Positions 36,392 through 45,721 of a DNA stretch of 64,000 nucleotides are shown here, in pieces. Source of the stretch: Xanthomonas cassavae CFBP 4642 (lineage in GTDB: Bacteria > Pseudomonadota > Gammaproteobacteria > Xanthomonadales > Xanthomonadaceae); contig NZ_CM002139.1 in assembly GCF_000454545.1 (NCBI RefSeq), positions 5,067,634-5,131,633 on the forward strand, in the 5' to 3' direction. Within the stretch, counting starts at the first letter, position 1; each line of letters begins with the position of its first letter. The notes under the pieces were generated by a model, which saw only the letters and a list, made by a program, of their open reading frames with translations, searched no databases and was not told where the DNA came from. The position numbers and the translations under genes are program-made.

Positions 36392-39300
36392 GTGAGAGAG
36401 CTACGCACCCTGCCGCGCACGCGGCGCTTGACGTCTGCCCTGCTGTTTACCCTGTCGACTCCGCTGGCCGCGCAGACCGCGCCGGCGCCGCAGTCGGCCT
36501 CTACCGTCCCCGGCTCCAGCCAGGCCGACCCTGCCACCCTCGATACCGTCCAGGTCAGCGGTATCCGCGGCAGCCTCACCTCGTCGATGAACGTCAAGCG
36601 CGATGCGCAGGGCATCGTCGACGGCATCGTGGCCGAGGATATCGGCAAGTTCCCCGATACCAACCTGGCCGAATCGCTGCAGCGCATCAGCGGCGTGTCG
36701 ATCGACCGCTCGCTGGGCGAAGGCTCGCGCGTCACCGTGCGCGGCGTCGGCCCGGACTTCAACCTGGTGCTGTTGAACGGCCGCCAGATGCCGGGCGCCA
36801 GCATTGAGGAATCCAACGCCTCCAACTCGCGCGCGTTCGACTTCGCCAACCTGGCGTCCGAATCGATCTCCGGCATCGAGGTGTTCAAGACCAGCCGTGC
36901 CAGCACGCCTACCGGCGGCATCGGTGCGACCATCAACATCAAGACCGCCCGGCCGCTGGACAACCCGGGCATGCATGCCAACGTGGGTCTGAAGGGCGTG
37001 CACGATGCGTCCAACGAGAACCTGCCGGGCCGCCTGCAGGGCGATTCGCTGACGCCGGAAATCTCCGGCATCTTCAGCACCACCTCGGACGATGGCCGCT
37101 TTGGCGTGTCGCTCAGCGGCAGTTACCAGGAACGCGACTTCGGCTACAGCCAGGTCGGCGTGCCCAACGGCTGGCGCTCGTTCCGTGGCGATTCCACCGC
37201 CTACGGCACCATTCCGCAGCCGGGCGCGCCGGGTTCGGAAAACATCGTCAACCGCCCTGGTCCGAACGATATCTACTCGGTGCCGCAGAACCTCAACTAC
37301 CGCGTGGTCGGCGTGGAACGCCAGCGCACCAACGGCCAGCTGGTGCTGCAGTACAAGCCGCTGGATAACATCACCACCACGCTGGATTACACGTATTCGG
37401 AAAACAAGATCCAGCAGCAGCGCAACGAGATGTCGGTGTGGTTCAACTATGGCCCGTCGGCCAGCGCCTGGACCAACGGTCCGGTGGCAGGTCCCATCAC
37501 CTATTCGGAAATCGTCGATCCGGCCACCAGCGATCTGGCCACCGCCGGCTCCAAGGCGGCCACGCGCAACCAGAACAAGTCGCTGGGCTTCAACGTGGAT
37601 TGGGCGGTGAACGATCAGTTCAAGCTCAACTTCGACATCCACCGCTCCACCGCCGAAGCCGGCGCGGACAGCCCGTACGGGTCGAGCAACTCGCTGGGCG
37701 TGTCCGGGTTCTATCGCGGCACCTCGGTGGTGGATTTCAGCAAGGATTTCCCGGTGTTGCAGCAGCAGCTGGGCTTTGGGCTGAACGGGCTGGATCCCTC
37801 GCGTACGCTGGTCACCGGCTCGGCCTTCCGCAACAGCTACATGAAGTCGGAGATCGACCAGGCCCAGGTCAACGGCGACTTCACCTTCGAAAACTATTCG
37901 CAGTTGAAGTTCGGTATCGGCAGCACCGAGGTCAAGAACCGTTCGGCGTTCTCCAACGTGCAGCGCGACACCTGGGGCGGCAACGGCACTGCGGCCGATT
38001 ATCCGGACGACCTGTGGATTCCGAGCTCGTTCGCGCAGTACTTCGATGCGATCGATGGCAGCGGCAATCCGGCGCAGTTCAACCAGTTGTTCCTGTTCGA
38101 CTTCGAGCGTGCACGTCAGGCTGCCGCGCAAGCTGCCGGCGATGACGCGCTGTACCGCATCTCGCCGGTGTTCACCACCGACCGCCGCGTCACCGAAAAA
38201 TCCAAGAACGCCTATCTGCAGTGGAACAACAGCTGGGACGATCTGCGCGTGCCGATCAGCCTGGCCGCGGGCGTGCGTTACGAAGAAACCAAGGTGGACG
38301 CGCAGGCGCTGGTGCCGGTGGCGGTGGGCATCGACTGGGTCGCCAACAACGAGTTGCCGATCCGCCTGGCCGACTCGGCGTTTTCCGGCGCCAGCGGCAA
38401 GTACGAATACTGGCTGCCCAGCCTGGACCTGAGCTTCAAGCTCACCGAAGACCTGGTGCTGCGCGGCAGCTACGGCGAAACCATCGGCCGTCCCGGCTGG
38501 GGCGACATCCAGGGCGGGCAGACGCTCAACCAGATCGCGCGCCTGGAAGGCGGCACCGGCCAGGAAGGCAACCCCGGTCTGAAGCCGCTGCTCTCGCACA
38601 ACATCGATGTCTCGCTGGAGTGGTACTACAACGATGCCAGCTACGCCTCGGTGGGCTTCTTCCGCAAGAACATCGACAACTACATCGGCGTGACCACGCG
38701 CAACGACACCTCGCTGGGCCTGAACACCCCGATTGGCGGTGCGTACTGGAACGAAGCGCTGGCCAACGGCTGCGCCTCGGCCGACCTGACCTGCATCCGC
38801 AACTACATCTTCCGCAACCGCGGCAGCGCCCCGGGCGTGGTGCGGGGTGCGGACGATGCCAACGGCAACGCCACCGGCGTGATCAGCGGGCAACCGGGCG
38901 ACCCGGTGGCCAACTTCGCCATCACCGCGCCGGCCAACCAGCGCTCGGCCTCGCTGGACGGTTGGGAATTCAATCTGCAGCACATGTTCGGCGCCAGCGG
39001 GTTCGGCGTGTCGGCCAACTACACCATGGTCGACTCCGGGCTGACCTACAACAATGCGGTGATCGGCGAGCAGTTCGCGCTGGAAGGCCTGAGCGATTCG
39101 GCCAACGTGGTCGGCTTCTACGACAAGGACAAGTGGCAGGTGCGTGCGGCCTACAACTGGCGCGACGAGTTCCTGGCTGCGCGCTTCGACGGCAGTGGCC
39201 AGCCCAACCCGGTCTATACCGAAGCCTATGGCCAGCTGGACCTGAGCATCGGCTACCAGTGGAACGAGAACCTGTCGCTGAGTCTGGAGGCGATCAACCT

Positions 39301-39406
39301 CACCGACGAAGTGCAGCGTCAGCACGGCCGGCACCCGAACCAGATCGTGTATGCCACCCAGACCGGCCCGCGCTACATGCTGGGCCTGCGCTACAAGTTC
39401 TGGTGA
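36392..39406 (+). CDS. TonB-dependent receptor of the halogenase locus
   Basis: A 1004-residue outer-membrane receptor starting with GTG at 36392 (signal peptide RELRTLPRTRRLTSALLFTL). A TonB-box-like DTVQVSGIRGSL is near residue 50. The plug (VDGIVAEDIGKFPDTNLAES, then RVTVRGVGPDFNLVLLNGRQ) leads into a 22-strand barrel that ends GPRYMLGLRYKFW, with the C-terminal aromatic needed for assembly. The IGKFPDxNLAESLQRISGV plug is typical of large Xanthomonadales/Caulobacter receptors linked to carbohydrate scavenging. It is followed by the SapC, cupin and halogenase genes on the same strand, which suggests a shared substrate. Confidence 0.92.
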   Translation: MRELRTLPRTRRLTSALLFTLSTPLAAQTAPAPQSASTVPGSSQADPATLDTVQVSGIRGSLTSSMNVKRDAQGIVDGIVAEDIGKFPDTNLAESLQRISGVSIDRSLGEGSRVTVRGVGPDFNLVLLNGRQMPGASIEESNASNSRAFDFANLASESISGIEVFKTSRASTPTGGIGATINIKTARPLDNPGMHANVGLKGVHDASNENLPGRLQGDSLTPEISGIFSTTSDDGRFGVSLSGSYQERDFGYSQVGVPNGWRSFRGDSTAYGTIPQPGAPGSENIVNRPGPNDIYSVPQNLNYRVVGVERQRTNGQLVLQYKPLDNITTTLDYTYSENKIQQQRNEMSVWFNYGPSASAWTNGPVAGPITYSEIVDPATSDLATAGSKAATRNQNKSLGFNVDWAVNDQFKLNFDIHRSTAEAGADSPYGSSNSLGVSGFYRGTSVVDFSKDFPVLQQQLGFGLNGLDPSRTLVTGSAFRNSYMKSEIDQAQVNGDFTFENYSQLKFGIGSTEVKNRSAFSNVQRDTWGGNGTAADYPDDLWIPSSFAQYFDAIDGSGNPAQFNQLFLFDFERARQAAAQAAGDDALYRISPVFTTDRRVTEKSKNAYLQWNNSWDDLRVPISLAAGVRYEETKVDAQALVPVAVGIDWVANNELPIRLADSAFSGASGKYEYWLPSLDLSFKLTEDLVLRGSYGETIGRPGWGDIQGGQTLNQIARLEGGTGQEGNPGLKPLLSHNIDVSLEWYYNDASYASVGFFRKNIDNYIGVTTRNDTSLGLNTPIGGAYWNEALANGCASADLTCIRNYIFRNRGSAPGVVRGADDANGNATGVISGQPGDPVANFAITAPANQRSASLDGWEFNLQHMFGASGFGVSANYTMVDSGLTYNNAVIGEQFALEGLSDSANVVGFYDKDKWQVRAAYNWRDEFLAARFDGSGQPNPVYTEAYGQLDLSIGYQWNENLSLSLEAINLTDEVQRQHGRHPNQIVYATQTGPRYMLGLRYKFW

Positions 39407-39423
39407 TCTGAGGCCTGTACCAC

Positions 39424-39452
39424 GCGTCCCGGCGGCACCGCTGGCGGGACGC
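39424..39452 (+). terminator. hairpin after the receptor gene
   Basis: GCGTCCCG and CGGGACGC form a perfect 8-bp stem around a 13-base loop, 18 bases after the receptor stop. No T tract follows. It may reduce read-through from the abundant receptor message into sapC, as in polar operons. Confidence 0.45.
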
Positions 39453-39562
39453 TGCTGCAACCCTCACGCGCAGTGCCCGGATGCGGCGCATCCGGCACTT
39501 GCCGCGCGATGGGGAAATGTCCAAGCATGGGCCACGCGCCCCCGCGTGATATAGCGACCCCC

Positions 39563-40264
39563 ATGACCAATGCCGTGTTGTTGAACAATCTCGATCACCG
39601 CGATCTGCGCGTGATCACCGCCCGCGGCGGCGCCTATGGCGACGACGTGATGTCGGCGGCGACGTTTCCGCAGGAATTCCGCCAGCTGCAGGGCCAGTAC
39701 CCGATCGTGTTCCATCGCAGCGACAGCAGGCGGTTTCAGCCACTGGCCTTGCTGGGCCTGCGCCTGGGTGAAAACCTGTTCCTGGACGGCGCGCGCTGGG
39801 ATGCACCGTATATTCCGCTGGCGATCCAGCGCCAGCCGTTCCTGATCGGCCAGCAACCGGAAGGGCCGATGGTGCACGTGGATCTGGACAGCCCGCGCGT
39901 GAGCACCCAGGACGGCGAACTGCTGTTCCGCGAACATGGCGGCACTACCGACTTTCTGTATCACATCAGCCAATTGCTGCGCACGCTGCACGATGGGCTG
40001 GCGGCCAGCGATGCCTTCGTCGAACGCCTGCTGCGTTACGAACTGCTGGAACCGTTCGTGTTCGAGGCCACCCTGGACAATGGCCTGGACTGCCGCCTGG
40101 CCGGCCTGCACACCGTGCACGAAGAACGCCTGCGCGGGCTTGGCAATACCGCGTTGCTGGACCTGCATCGCCACGGCGACCTGGAACCGCTGTACATGGC
40201 GGTGGCCTCGATCGCGCAATTCCGTCACCTGCTCGAACGCCTCAACCGCCGCCATGCCGGCTGA
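39563..40264 (+). CDS. SapC-family protein
   Basis: A 233-residue protein of the SapC family (named after a Campylobacter S-layer locus). The family core is FPQEFRQLQGQYPIVFHRSD, then FQPLALLGLRLGENLFLDGA and WDAPYIPLAIQRQPFLIG. It has no signal peptide. Genes of this type recur beside TonB receptors and flavin halogenases in Xanthomonas and Caulobacterales; their activity is unknown. The ATG at 39563 gives MTNAVLLNNLDHRDLRV. Its end overlaps the next gene by 11 bases. Confidence 0.85.
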   Translation: MTNAVLLNNLDHRDLRVITARGGAYGDDVMSAATFPQEFRQLQGQYPIVFHRSDSRRFQPLALLGLRLGENLFLDGARWDAPYIPLAIQRQPFLIGQQPEGPMVHVDLDSPRVSTQDGELLFREHGGTTDFLYHISQLLRTLHDGLAASDAFVERLLRYELLEPFVFEATLDNGLDCRLAGLHTVHEERLRGLGNTALLDLHRHGDLEPLYMAVASIAQFRHLLERLNRRHAG

Positions 40265-41267
40265 GCCGCGTGCCATCGACGAACGCCATGGCCTGGATGC
40301 GCAGCAGCTGGATCCGGCACTGCTGCGCTCGCCCACGCCGCTGGTGCTGCGCGGGTTGGTAGGCGACTGGCCGCTGGCCCGCGCCGGCGCGCAGTCCGCG
40401 CAGGCCGCCGCCGCGTACCTGCGCGGCTTCGATCGCGGCGAGGCGGTGGTGGCGCAGGTCGGGCCGCCGGAGATCGGCGGGCGCTTCTTCTACAACGCGG
40501 ACCTGAGCGGATTCAACTTCCGCCCCGAGCGCGTGCCGCTGGGCGTGGTGCTGGACACGCTGCTGCGCGACCTGGACAGCGCCCAGCCACCGGCGATCTA
40601 TGTCGGCTCCACCACGCTGGACACCTACCTGCCCGGCCTGCGTGCCGCCAACCCGATCGCGCTGGGGCAGGCCGCGCCGCTGGGCAGCATCTGGATCGGC
40701 AACCGCACCCGCATCGCCGCCCACCAGGACCTGCCGGACAACCTGGCCTGCGTGGTCGCCGGCCGCCGCCGCTTCACCCTGTTTCCGCCGGACCAGCTGA
40801 CCAATCTCTACATCGGCCCGCTGGATCTCACCCCGGCCGGGCAGCCGATCAGCCTGGTGGACATCGCCGCGCCGGATCTGCAGCGCTTTCCGCGCTATGC
40901 CCAGGCGCTGGAGCACGCGGTGGTGGCCGAACTGGAGCCGGGCGATGCGCTGTTCATTCCCAGCATGTGGTGGCATCACGTCCAGGCGCTGGACGGCTTC
41001 AACGTGCTGGTGAATTTCTGGTGGCGACAGAGCCCGGCCTATATGGATTCGCCGATGAACGCGCTGATGCTGGCGCTGCTCACCGTGCGCGACCTGCCGC
41101 CCGAGCAGCGCGCCACCTGGCAGGAGGTGTTCCGCCATTACGTGTTCGAGCCGGATGCGCACACCGCCGCCCACGTGCCCGAGGCCGCGCGCGGCGTGCT
41201 GGCGCCGATGGACGACACCCGTGCCCGCACCCTGCGCGCACGGCTGCTGCAACGTTTGAATCGCTGA
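40254..41267 (+). CDS. cupin-like / JmjC-like oxygenase candidate
   Basis: A 337-residue cupin_8/JmjC-like protein. TPLVLRGLVGDWPLA starts the fold. IAAHQDLPDNLACVVAGRRR carries HxD of a 2-His-1-carboxylate iron site, and ALFIPSMWWHHVQALDGFNV the second His. FTLFPPDQLTNLYIGP is typical of the family. It is probably an Fe(II)/2-oxoglutarate hydroxylase of a peptide or small molecule. ATG 40254 overlaps the sapC end. It lies 9 bases before the halogenase and is likely part of one biosynthetic or modifying unit. Confidence 0.85.
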   Translation: MPAEPRAIDERHGLDAQQLDPALLRSPTPLVLRGLVGDWPLARAGAQSAQAAAAYLRGFDRGEAVVAQVGPPEIGGRFFYNADLSGFNFRPERVPLGVVLDTLLRDLDSAQPPAIYVGSTTLDTYLPGLRAANPIALGQAAPLGSIWIGNRTRIAAHQDLPDNLACVVAGRRRFTLFPPDQLTNLYIGPLDLTPAGQPISLVDIAAPDLQRFPRYAQALEHAVVAELEPGDALFIPSMWWHHVQALDGFNVLVNFWWRQSPAYMDSPMNALMLALLTVRDLPPEQRATWQEVFRHYVFEPDAHTAAHVPEAARGVLAPMDDTRARTLRARLLQRLNR

Positions 41268-41276
41268 GGATTGCCG

Positions 41277-42842
41277 ATGGACCCTGCCGCCGCTTCCGAT
41301 CCACGCCAGCGCCCGGTACGGCGCGTGGTCATCGCCGGTGGCGGCACCGCCGGCTGGATGGCCGCGGCCGCCCTGTCCAAGCTGCTTGGCCGGCAGTTGC
41401 AGATCACCTTGGTGGAATCGGACGAGATCGGCACCGTGGGCGTGGGCGAAGCCACCATCCCCAGCCTGGTCACCTTCCATCGCCTGCTGGAGATCGACGA
41501 GGCTGCCTTCATGGCCGCCACCCAGGCCACCTTCAAGCTCGGCATCGCCTTCGAGCACTGGCGCGATGTGGACAGGCACTACATCCACTCCTTCGGCCAT
41601 ACCGGCACCGATCACTGGAGCGCAGGCTTCCACCACTTCTGGCTGAAGGGCCAGCAGCGCGGGGTGGCGCGCGACTTCGGCGACTACTGCCTGGAACTGC
41701 GCGCCACCCAGGAAGGGCGGTTTGCCCACCTGCCCAGCGGCGGCATGAACTATGCCTACCACCTGGATGCCGGCCTGTATGCGCGCTTCCTGCGCCGCTT
41801 CAGCGAAGGCTTGGGGGTGCAGCGCATCGAGGGGCGCATCGGCCAGGTCGAGACCGACCCGGAGAGCGGCTTCCTCACCGCGCTGACCCTGCAGAACGGC
41901 GCCCGCGTGGAGGGCGACCTGTTCATCGATTGCACCGGCTTTGCCGGCTTGCTGATCGGCAAGACGCTGGGCGTGGGCAGCGAGGACTGGTCGCAGTGGC
42001 TGTTCGCCGACAGCGCGCTGGCGGTGCAGACCGAGTCGGTGGGCCCGCCGGTGACCTACACCCGCGCGCGCGCCGACCAGTCGGGCTGGATGTGGCGCAT
42101 TCCGCTGCAGCACCGGGTGGGCAACGGCATCGTCTATTCCAGCCGCTACACCGACCAGGACAGCGCCCGGGCGGTACTGGAGCGCAACCTGCAGGGACGC
42201 GCGTTGACCGAACCGCGCGCGCTGCGCTTCACCCCCAACCAGCGCCACCGCGTGTGGGAGAAGAACTGCGTGGCGCTGGGGCTGGCCAGCGGCTTCCTGG
42301 AGCCGATCGAGTCCACCAACATCCATCTGATCCAGCGCGGCATCGTGCGCCTGCTGCAGACCTTTCCGCAGGTCATCCATCCGGTGGACATCGCCGAATA
42401 CAACCGCCAGGCCACCGAGGAGATCGCCCATATCCGCGATTTCGTGATCCTGCACTACCACGCCACCGATCGCCGCGACACGCCGTTCTGGCGCGACTGC
42501 GCCGCCATGGACATCCCCGACTCGCTGCGCCACCGGATCGCGCTGTTCCGCGAGGGCGGGCGGGTGTTCCATCGCGCCAACGAATTGTTCGCGGAGAATT
42601 CGTGGGTGCAGGTGATGCTGGGCCAGGGCATCACGCCCCGTCAGCACCACCCGGTGGCCGACCTGATGGGCGATGCGGAGCTGAGCCATTTTCTGGAGGG
42701 CATCCGCCAGCGCGTGGACGCCACCGTGACCAGGTTGCCGCCACATGCGGACTTTTTGCGACACCATTGCCCGGCCGCCCCGCTGCCCGCCCCGCCCGCC
42801 CGGCTGCCGGCCGACGCCGCACTGGCGCCCCCGGCACGATGA
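41277..42842 (+). CDS. flavin-dependent halogenase (tryptophan-halogenase family)
   Basis: A 521-residue protein. The FAD motif GGGTAG is at residues 21-26. GVGEATIPS comes next, and the catalytic Lys lies near residue 87 in TQATFKLGIAFEHW. The halogenase signature WxWxIP appears as SGWMWRIPLQHR, and the late active-site Glu in FLEPIESTNIHLIQRG. It should use reduced FAD, halide and O2 to make hypohalous acid delivered through the Lys. Related Xanthomonas enzymes prefer bromide and brominate indoles in vitro, but native substrates are unknown. GAGGA lies 7 bases before ATG 41277; a TTG at 41271 is possible. Confidence 0.92.
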   Translation: MDPAAASDPRQRPVRRVVIAGGGTAGWMAAAALSKLLGRQLQITLVESDEIGTVGVGEATIPSLVTFHRLLEIDEAAFMAATQATFKLGIAFEHWRDVDRHYIHSFGHTGTDHWSAGFHHFWLKGQQRGVARDFGDYCLELRATQEGRFAHLPSGGMNYAYHLDAGLYARFLRRFSEGLGVQRIEGRIGQVETDPESGFLTALTLQNGARVEGDLFIDCTGFAGLLIGKTLGVGSEDWSQWLFADSALAVQTESVGPPVTYTRARADQSGWMWRIPLQHRVGNGIVYSSRYTDQDSARAVLERNLQGRALTEPRALRFTPNQRHRVWEKNCVALGLASGFLEPIESTNIHLIQRGIVRLLQTFPQVIHPVDIAEYNRQATEEIAHIRDFVILHYHATDRRDTPFWRDCAAMDIPDSLRHRIALFREGGRVFHRANELFAENSWVQVMLGQGITPRQHHPVADLMGDAELSHFLEGIRQRVDATVTRLPPHADFLRHHCPAAPLPAPPARLPADAALAPPAR

Positions 42843-42978
42843 ATTTCGCATCCGGCATGCGCAACCCTTGGCTTACACCGCCCCAGCAATGCTAGATTGC
42901 GGCATTGCCGTCCATTGCGGGAACAATGGCCGGCGCTCGCCGCAACGCTATCTTTCGCACTCGGGGTAAGGGGGACGC

Positions 42979-43986
42979 ATGTTGGATCTGACACAGGGCC
43001 GTATGGCACGCCGGATCGCGCCGGTCATTTTGCTGGTTGGCTTGGCTGCCTGCTCCAAGCAGGAAGACAAGGCCGCCACCACCACGCCAGCTGCCGGCAC
43101 CACGCCGACCACGCAGGCGCCGACGCCGGCCACCGCGGTGTCGCCGCAGGTGCAGTCGATGGCCACCGACCAGTTGCGCGAATCGGCCACCAAGGCGCTG
43201 CAGGACAACCGCATGTACGCCCCGGCCGGCGACAACGCGGTGGAGTACTACCTGGCGCTGCGCGAGAAGCAGCCGCAGGACGCCACCGTCAACAGCGCGT
43301 TGACCGACCTGCTGCCGTACACCCTGATCGCCGCCGAACAGGGCATCAGCCGCGAAGAATTCCCCGAGGCGCAGCGGTTGATCGCGCTGATCGAAAAGGT
43401 CGACCCCAAGGCACCGGCACTGCCGCGCCTGAAGAGCGGCCTGGAAACCGGCATGAAGACCGCCGCCAGCCGCTCCGAGCAGGATGCCGAGCAGGCCAAG
43501 AAGCTGGTCGAGGACAAGGCCAAGCAGGCCGCCGAGCAGAAGCGCCTGGCCGAACAGCAGTCGCGCGAAGCTGCCGCTGCCCAGCAGATTGCCGCCCAGC
43601 AGGACGCCGCACGCCAGCAGGCGGCCGAAGCCGAGCGCCAGGCCGCGGCCAAACGGCCTGCCGAACCGGCAACGCCGACGCCCGCCGCACCGCGCCCCAC
43701 ACCGGCGGCCGCGGCCGCTGCACCGGCGGCGCAATCACTGCGCCCGATCAGCACCCCGGCACCGCGCTACCCGCCCGAAGCGCTGCGCGCCGGCACCTCC
43801 GGCGAAGTGCTGGTGGAACTCACCGTCGGCACCGACGGCTCGATCACCGCCTCGCGCGTGCTGCGGGCCAACCCGCCGCGCGTGTTCGATCGCGAAGCGC
43901 TCAACGCCGTGAAGCGCTGGCGCTTCGAACCGGTGGCCGCACCGGTGACCACCCGCCGCACGCTGTCGTTCAATCCGGGCGGTTGA
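42979..43986 (+). CDS. TonB-domain protein with lipoprotein-like N-terminus
   Basis: A 335-residue protein. Its N-terminus (RRIAPVILLVGLAACSKQED) has a lipobox (LAAC, Cys near residue 25) rather than a plain membrane anchor. A Thr/Ala/Pro-rich linker, a TPR-like helical part (AVEYYLALREKQPQD ... LRESATKALQD) and a Lys/Glu/Gln coiled coil (AEQAKKLVEDKAKQ) follow. The C-terminal TonB domain (TPAPRYPPEALRAGTSGEVL, then FDREALNAVKRWRFEPV) closes it. It may energise the receptor upstream. The lipid anchor would be unusual for an energy transducer; the same segment could serve as an uncleaved anchor. Confidence 0.8.
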   Translation: MLDLTQGRMARRIAPVILLVGLAACSKQEDKAATTTPAAGTTPTTQAPTPATAVSPQVQSMATDQLRESATKALQDNRMYAPAGDNAVEYYLALREKQPQDATVNSALTDLLPYTLIAAEQGISREEFPEAQRLIALIEKVDPKAPALPRLKSGLETGMKTAASRSEQDAEQAKKLVEDKAKQAAEQKRLAEQQSREAAAAQQIAAQQDAARQQAAEAERQAAAKRPAEPATPTPAAPRPTPAAAAAAPAAQSLRPISTPAPRYPPEALRAGTSGEVLVELTVGTDGSITASRVLRANPPRVFDREALNAVKRWRFEPVAAPVTTRRTLSFNPGG

Positions 43987-44123
43987 TGCGGCTGCTGAGT
44001 CCGCGCGCCGAGTGGAGAGCCCGGCGCTAGGACTGGAACTGGAACTGGGATCGGGAACAGTCTCCAGCGCGAGCTACCTGCCCATTGGCCGCTGCGGATC
44101 GACGCCATCGAGAGTAGACACGC

Positions 44124-44149
44124 AAAGGCCCGCAGCACTGCGGGCCTTT
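44124..44149 (+). terminator. intrinsic terminator of the TonB / halogenase block
   Basis: AAAGGCCCGCA, loop GCAC, TGCGGGCCTTT: a perfect 11-bp stem with an A tract on the left and a T tract on the right. It works as a Rho-independent terminator in either direction. It lies 137 bases after the TonB gene stop. Confidence 0.8.
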
Positions 44150-44183
44150 ATGCATCTGGTTGCATCAGCGATAGCGATGCGAC

Positions 44184-44488
44184 GCCATCGGTAACGCTCC
44201 ATCGCGGCCCGGGCCGCTCCTACGTTGGATGCCGAACGAGTGATGCGGGAGGCGGAAGCCTTGCTGCAATGGCGCTGCATGGGTGAATCGTGTGCCGCCA
44301 GGACACTGACGATCAGCGCATCGCGCCGACCAACGCGAAATGCCGTGGCATCCGCGCACCGGCATCCCCTCAACCGCCGCAATCCTGTAGGAGCGGACCT
44401 GGCCGCGAGGGCTTTACCGCGATCGACGACGCGTTCATCGCCATCGGTAACGCTCCATCGCGGCCCCGGCCGCTCCTACGCTGGATGC
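44184..44488. repeat. GTAGGAGCGG-type interspersed repeats, three copies
   Basis: Two direct 49-base copies (44184-44232 and 44440-44488) differ at two positions. Each contains CGCTCCATCGCGGCC, a GC-rich dyad, then GGCCGCTCCTACG. A third, inverted, partial copy (GTAGGAGCGGACCTGGCCGCGA) is at 44388-44409. They fill the gap 43987-44527, which has no gene. They look like the REP-like elements common between Xanthomonas genes and could fold into hairpins. Confidence 0.75.
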
Positions 44489-44527
44489 GGAACGACTGGG
44501 GCACGCGGCAGAAGCATCGAGCAGCAC

Positions 44528-45721
44528 CTACCCCGAAATGGCCAGGCGTTCCTGGTGGTAACGACGTACCGCCGCGTACCACAGCACCGCCGCCACGCCG
44601 AAGCCGGCCAGCAGATACACCGCCCAGGTCTGCGCACTGATGGTCTCGTGGCGGATCACCTTGAGCAGCATCTGGTTCTGCGCCAGGAACGGCACCGCGA
44701 AGTGCCACAGCTGCGTCTTCAGCGGATACGCCATCAATGCATAGCCCGGCAGCATCGGCAGCAGCAGCAGCCAGGTCATGTGCGCCTGCGCCTCTTTCAT
44801 GCTCTTGGCCGCAGCGGCCAGATAGGTCAGCAACGAGGTCCCCACGAACAGCATCGGCACCAGGATGAACAGCATCTGCAGCATCGGCACGAAGCCAACA
44901 TTGAGCTGGCGCCCCAGGTTGGAGGTGGACAACTGCGCGCTGAGCTTGAACGCCAGCAAGGTGAGCAGCAACGACACCATCCCGATCACGCAGGCGGCGG
45001 CGATCTTGCCGCTGACGATCGCACCGCGCGGTGCAGGCGTGGCCAGCAACGGCTCCAGCGACTGACGTTCGCGCTCGCCGGCGGTGGCGTCCAGGATCAG
45101 CGAGGCGCCACCCAGGAACGAGGTGATCACCAGCAGCACCGGCAACAGCATCGCCATGACCTGGCCGCGCTTGGCATCGGCGGTGGCCAGGTCCTGCGCG
45201 GCCACTTCCAGCGGCCTGCCCACCTGCGCATCGATGCCACGCGCCAGCAGACGCAGTGCACCCACCTGCTGGCTGTAGGCACTCAATGCCGCCTGCAGGC
45301 GCATGCTCGGCACGTCGGCCTCGCGGCGGGTGCTGTCCTTGATGATCTCCACCAGCGCCGGACGCCCTTCGCGCCAGTCCTGCGCATAGCTGTCGCTGAT
45401 GCGCAGCGCCACATCCACGTCCTGGTTGCGAATGGCCGCGGTCATGTCGGCCGGTGGCGCGACCGCGTTGAGCCCCTGCGCGGCCAGGAAGCGCACCAGA
45501 TTGGGAGCGTGCTCGCGACCGAGCGTGGGAATGTCCAGCGGCTTGTCGATCTGGGTACGCACGCGGCTTTCGCTCAACGCGCCCATGCCCAGGATCAGGA
45601 TCGGATACAGCAACGGCGACAGCAGCAAGGCCAGCGCCAGCGTGCGGCGGTCGCGCGAGATATCGCGCAGTTCCTTGCGCAATACCGTCCACAAGGTGGC
45701 CAACGGGGATGTCTTGCTCAT
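44528..45721 (-). CDS. natB: ABC-2 exporter permease, NatB-like
   Basis: A 397-residue permease with six membrane segments and a large external domain between the first and second. ELRDISRDRRTLALALLLSP begins it. The extracytoplasmic part carries ALRISDSYAQDWREGRPALV. LVITSFLGGASLILDATAGE, RERQSLEPLLATPAPR and GKIAAACVIGMVS follow; the E-R-E-R-x-S-L-E-P-L-L motif is the ABC-2 coupling helix. NatAB in Bacillus exports sodium; here the substrate is unproven. Its start overlaps the ATPase stop by 4 bases (ATGA). Confidence 0.85.
   Translation of the reverse strand: MSKTSPLATLWTVLRKELRDISRDRRTLALALLLSPLLYPILILGMGALSESRVRTQIDKPLDIPTLGREHAPNLVRFLAAQGLNAVAPPADMTAAIRNQDVDVALRISDSYAQDWREGRPALVEIIKDSTRREADVPSMRLQAALSAYSQQVGALRLLARGIDAQVGRPLEVAAQDLATADAKRGQVMAMLLPVLLVITSFLGGASLILDATAGERERQSLEPLLATPAPRGAIVSGKIAAACVIGMVSLLLTLLAFKLSAQLSTSNLGRQLNVGFVPMLQMLFILVPMLFVGTSLLTYLAAAAKSMKEAQAHMTWLLLLPMLPGYALMAYPLKTQLWHFAVPFLAQNQMLLKVIRHETISAQTWAVYLLAGFGVAAVLWYAAVRRYHQERLAISG

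Noticed and set aside
36401..39460. A very long minus-strand open frame (about 1000 codons) opposite the TonB receptor
   Set aside because: Composition is Val/His/Arg/Gln-rich without any family motif. The plus strand has a complete receptor. It is a high-GC codon-bias shadow.
40242..42851. Long minus-strand frame opposite the cupin and halogenase genes
   Set aside because: No motifs; the opposite strand carries the recognised enzymes with catalytic residues.
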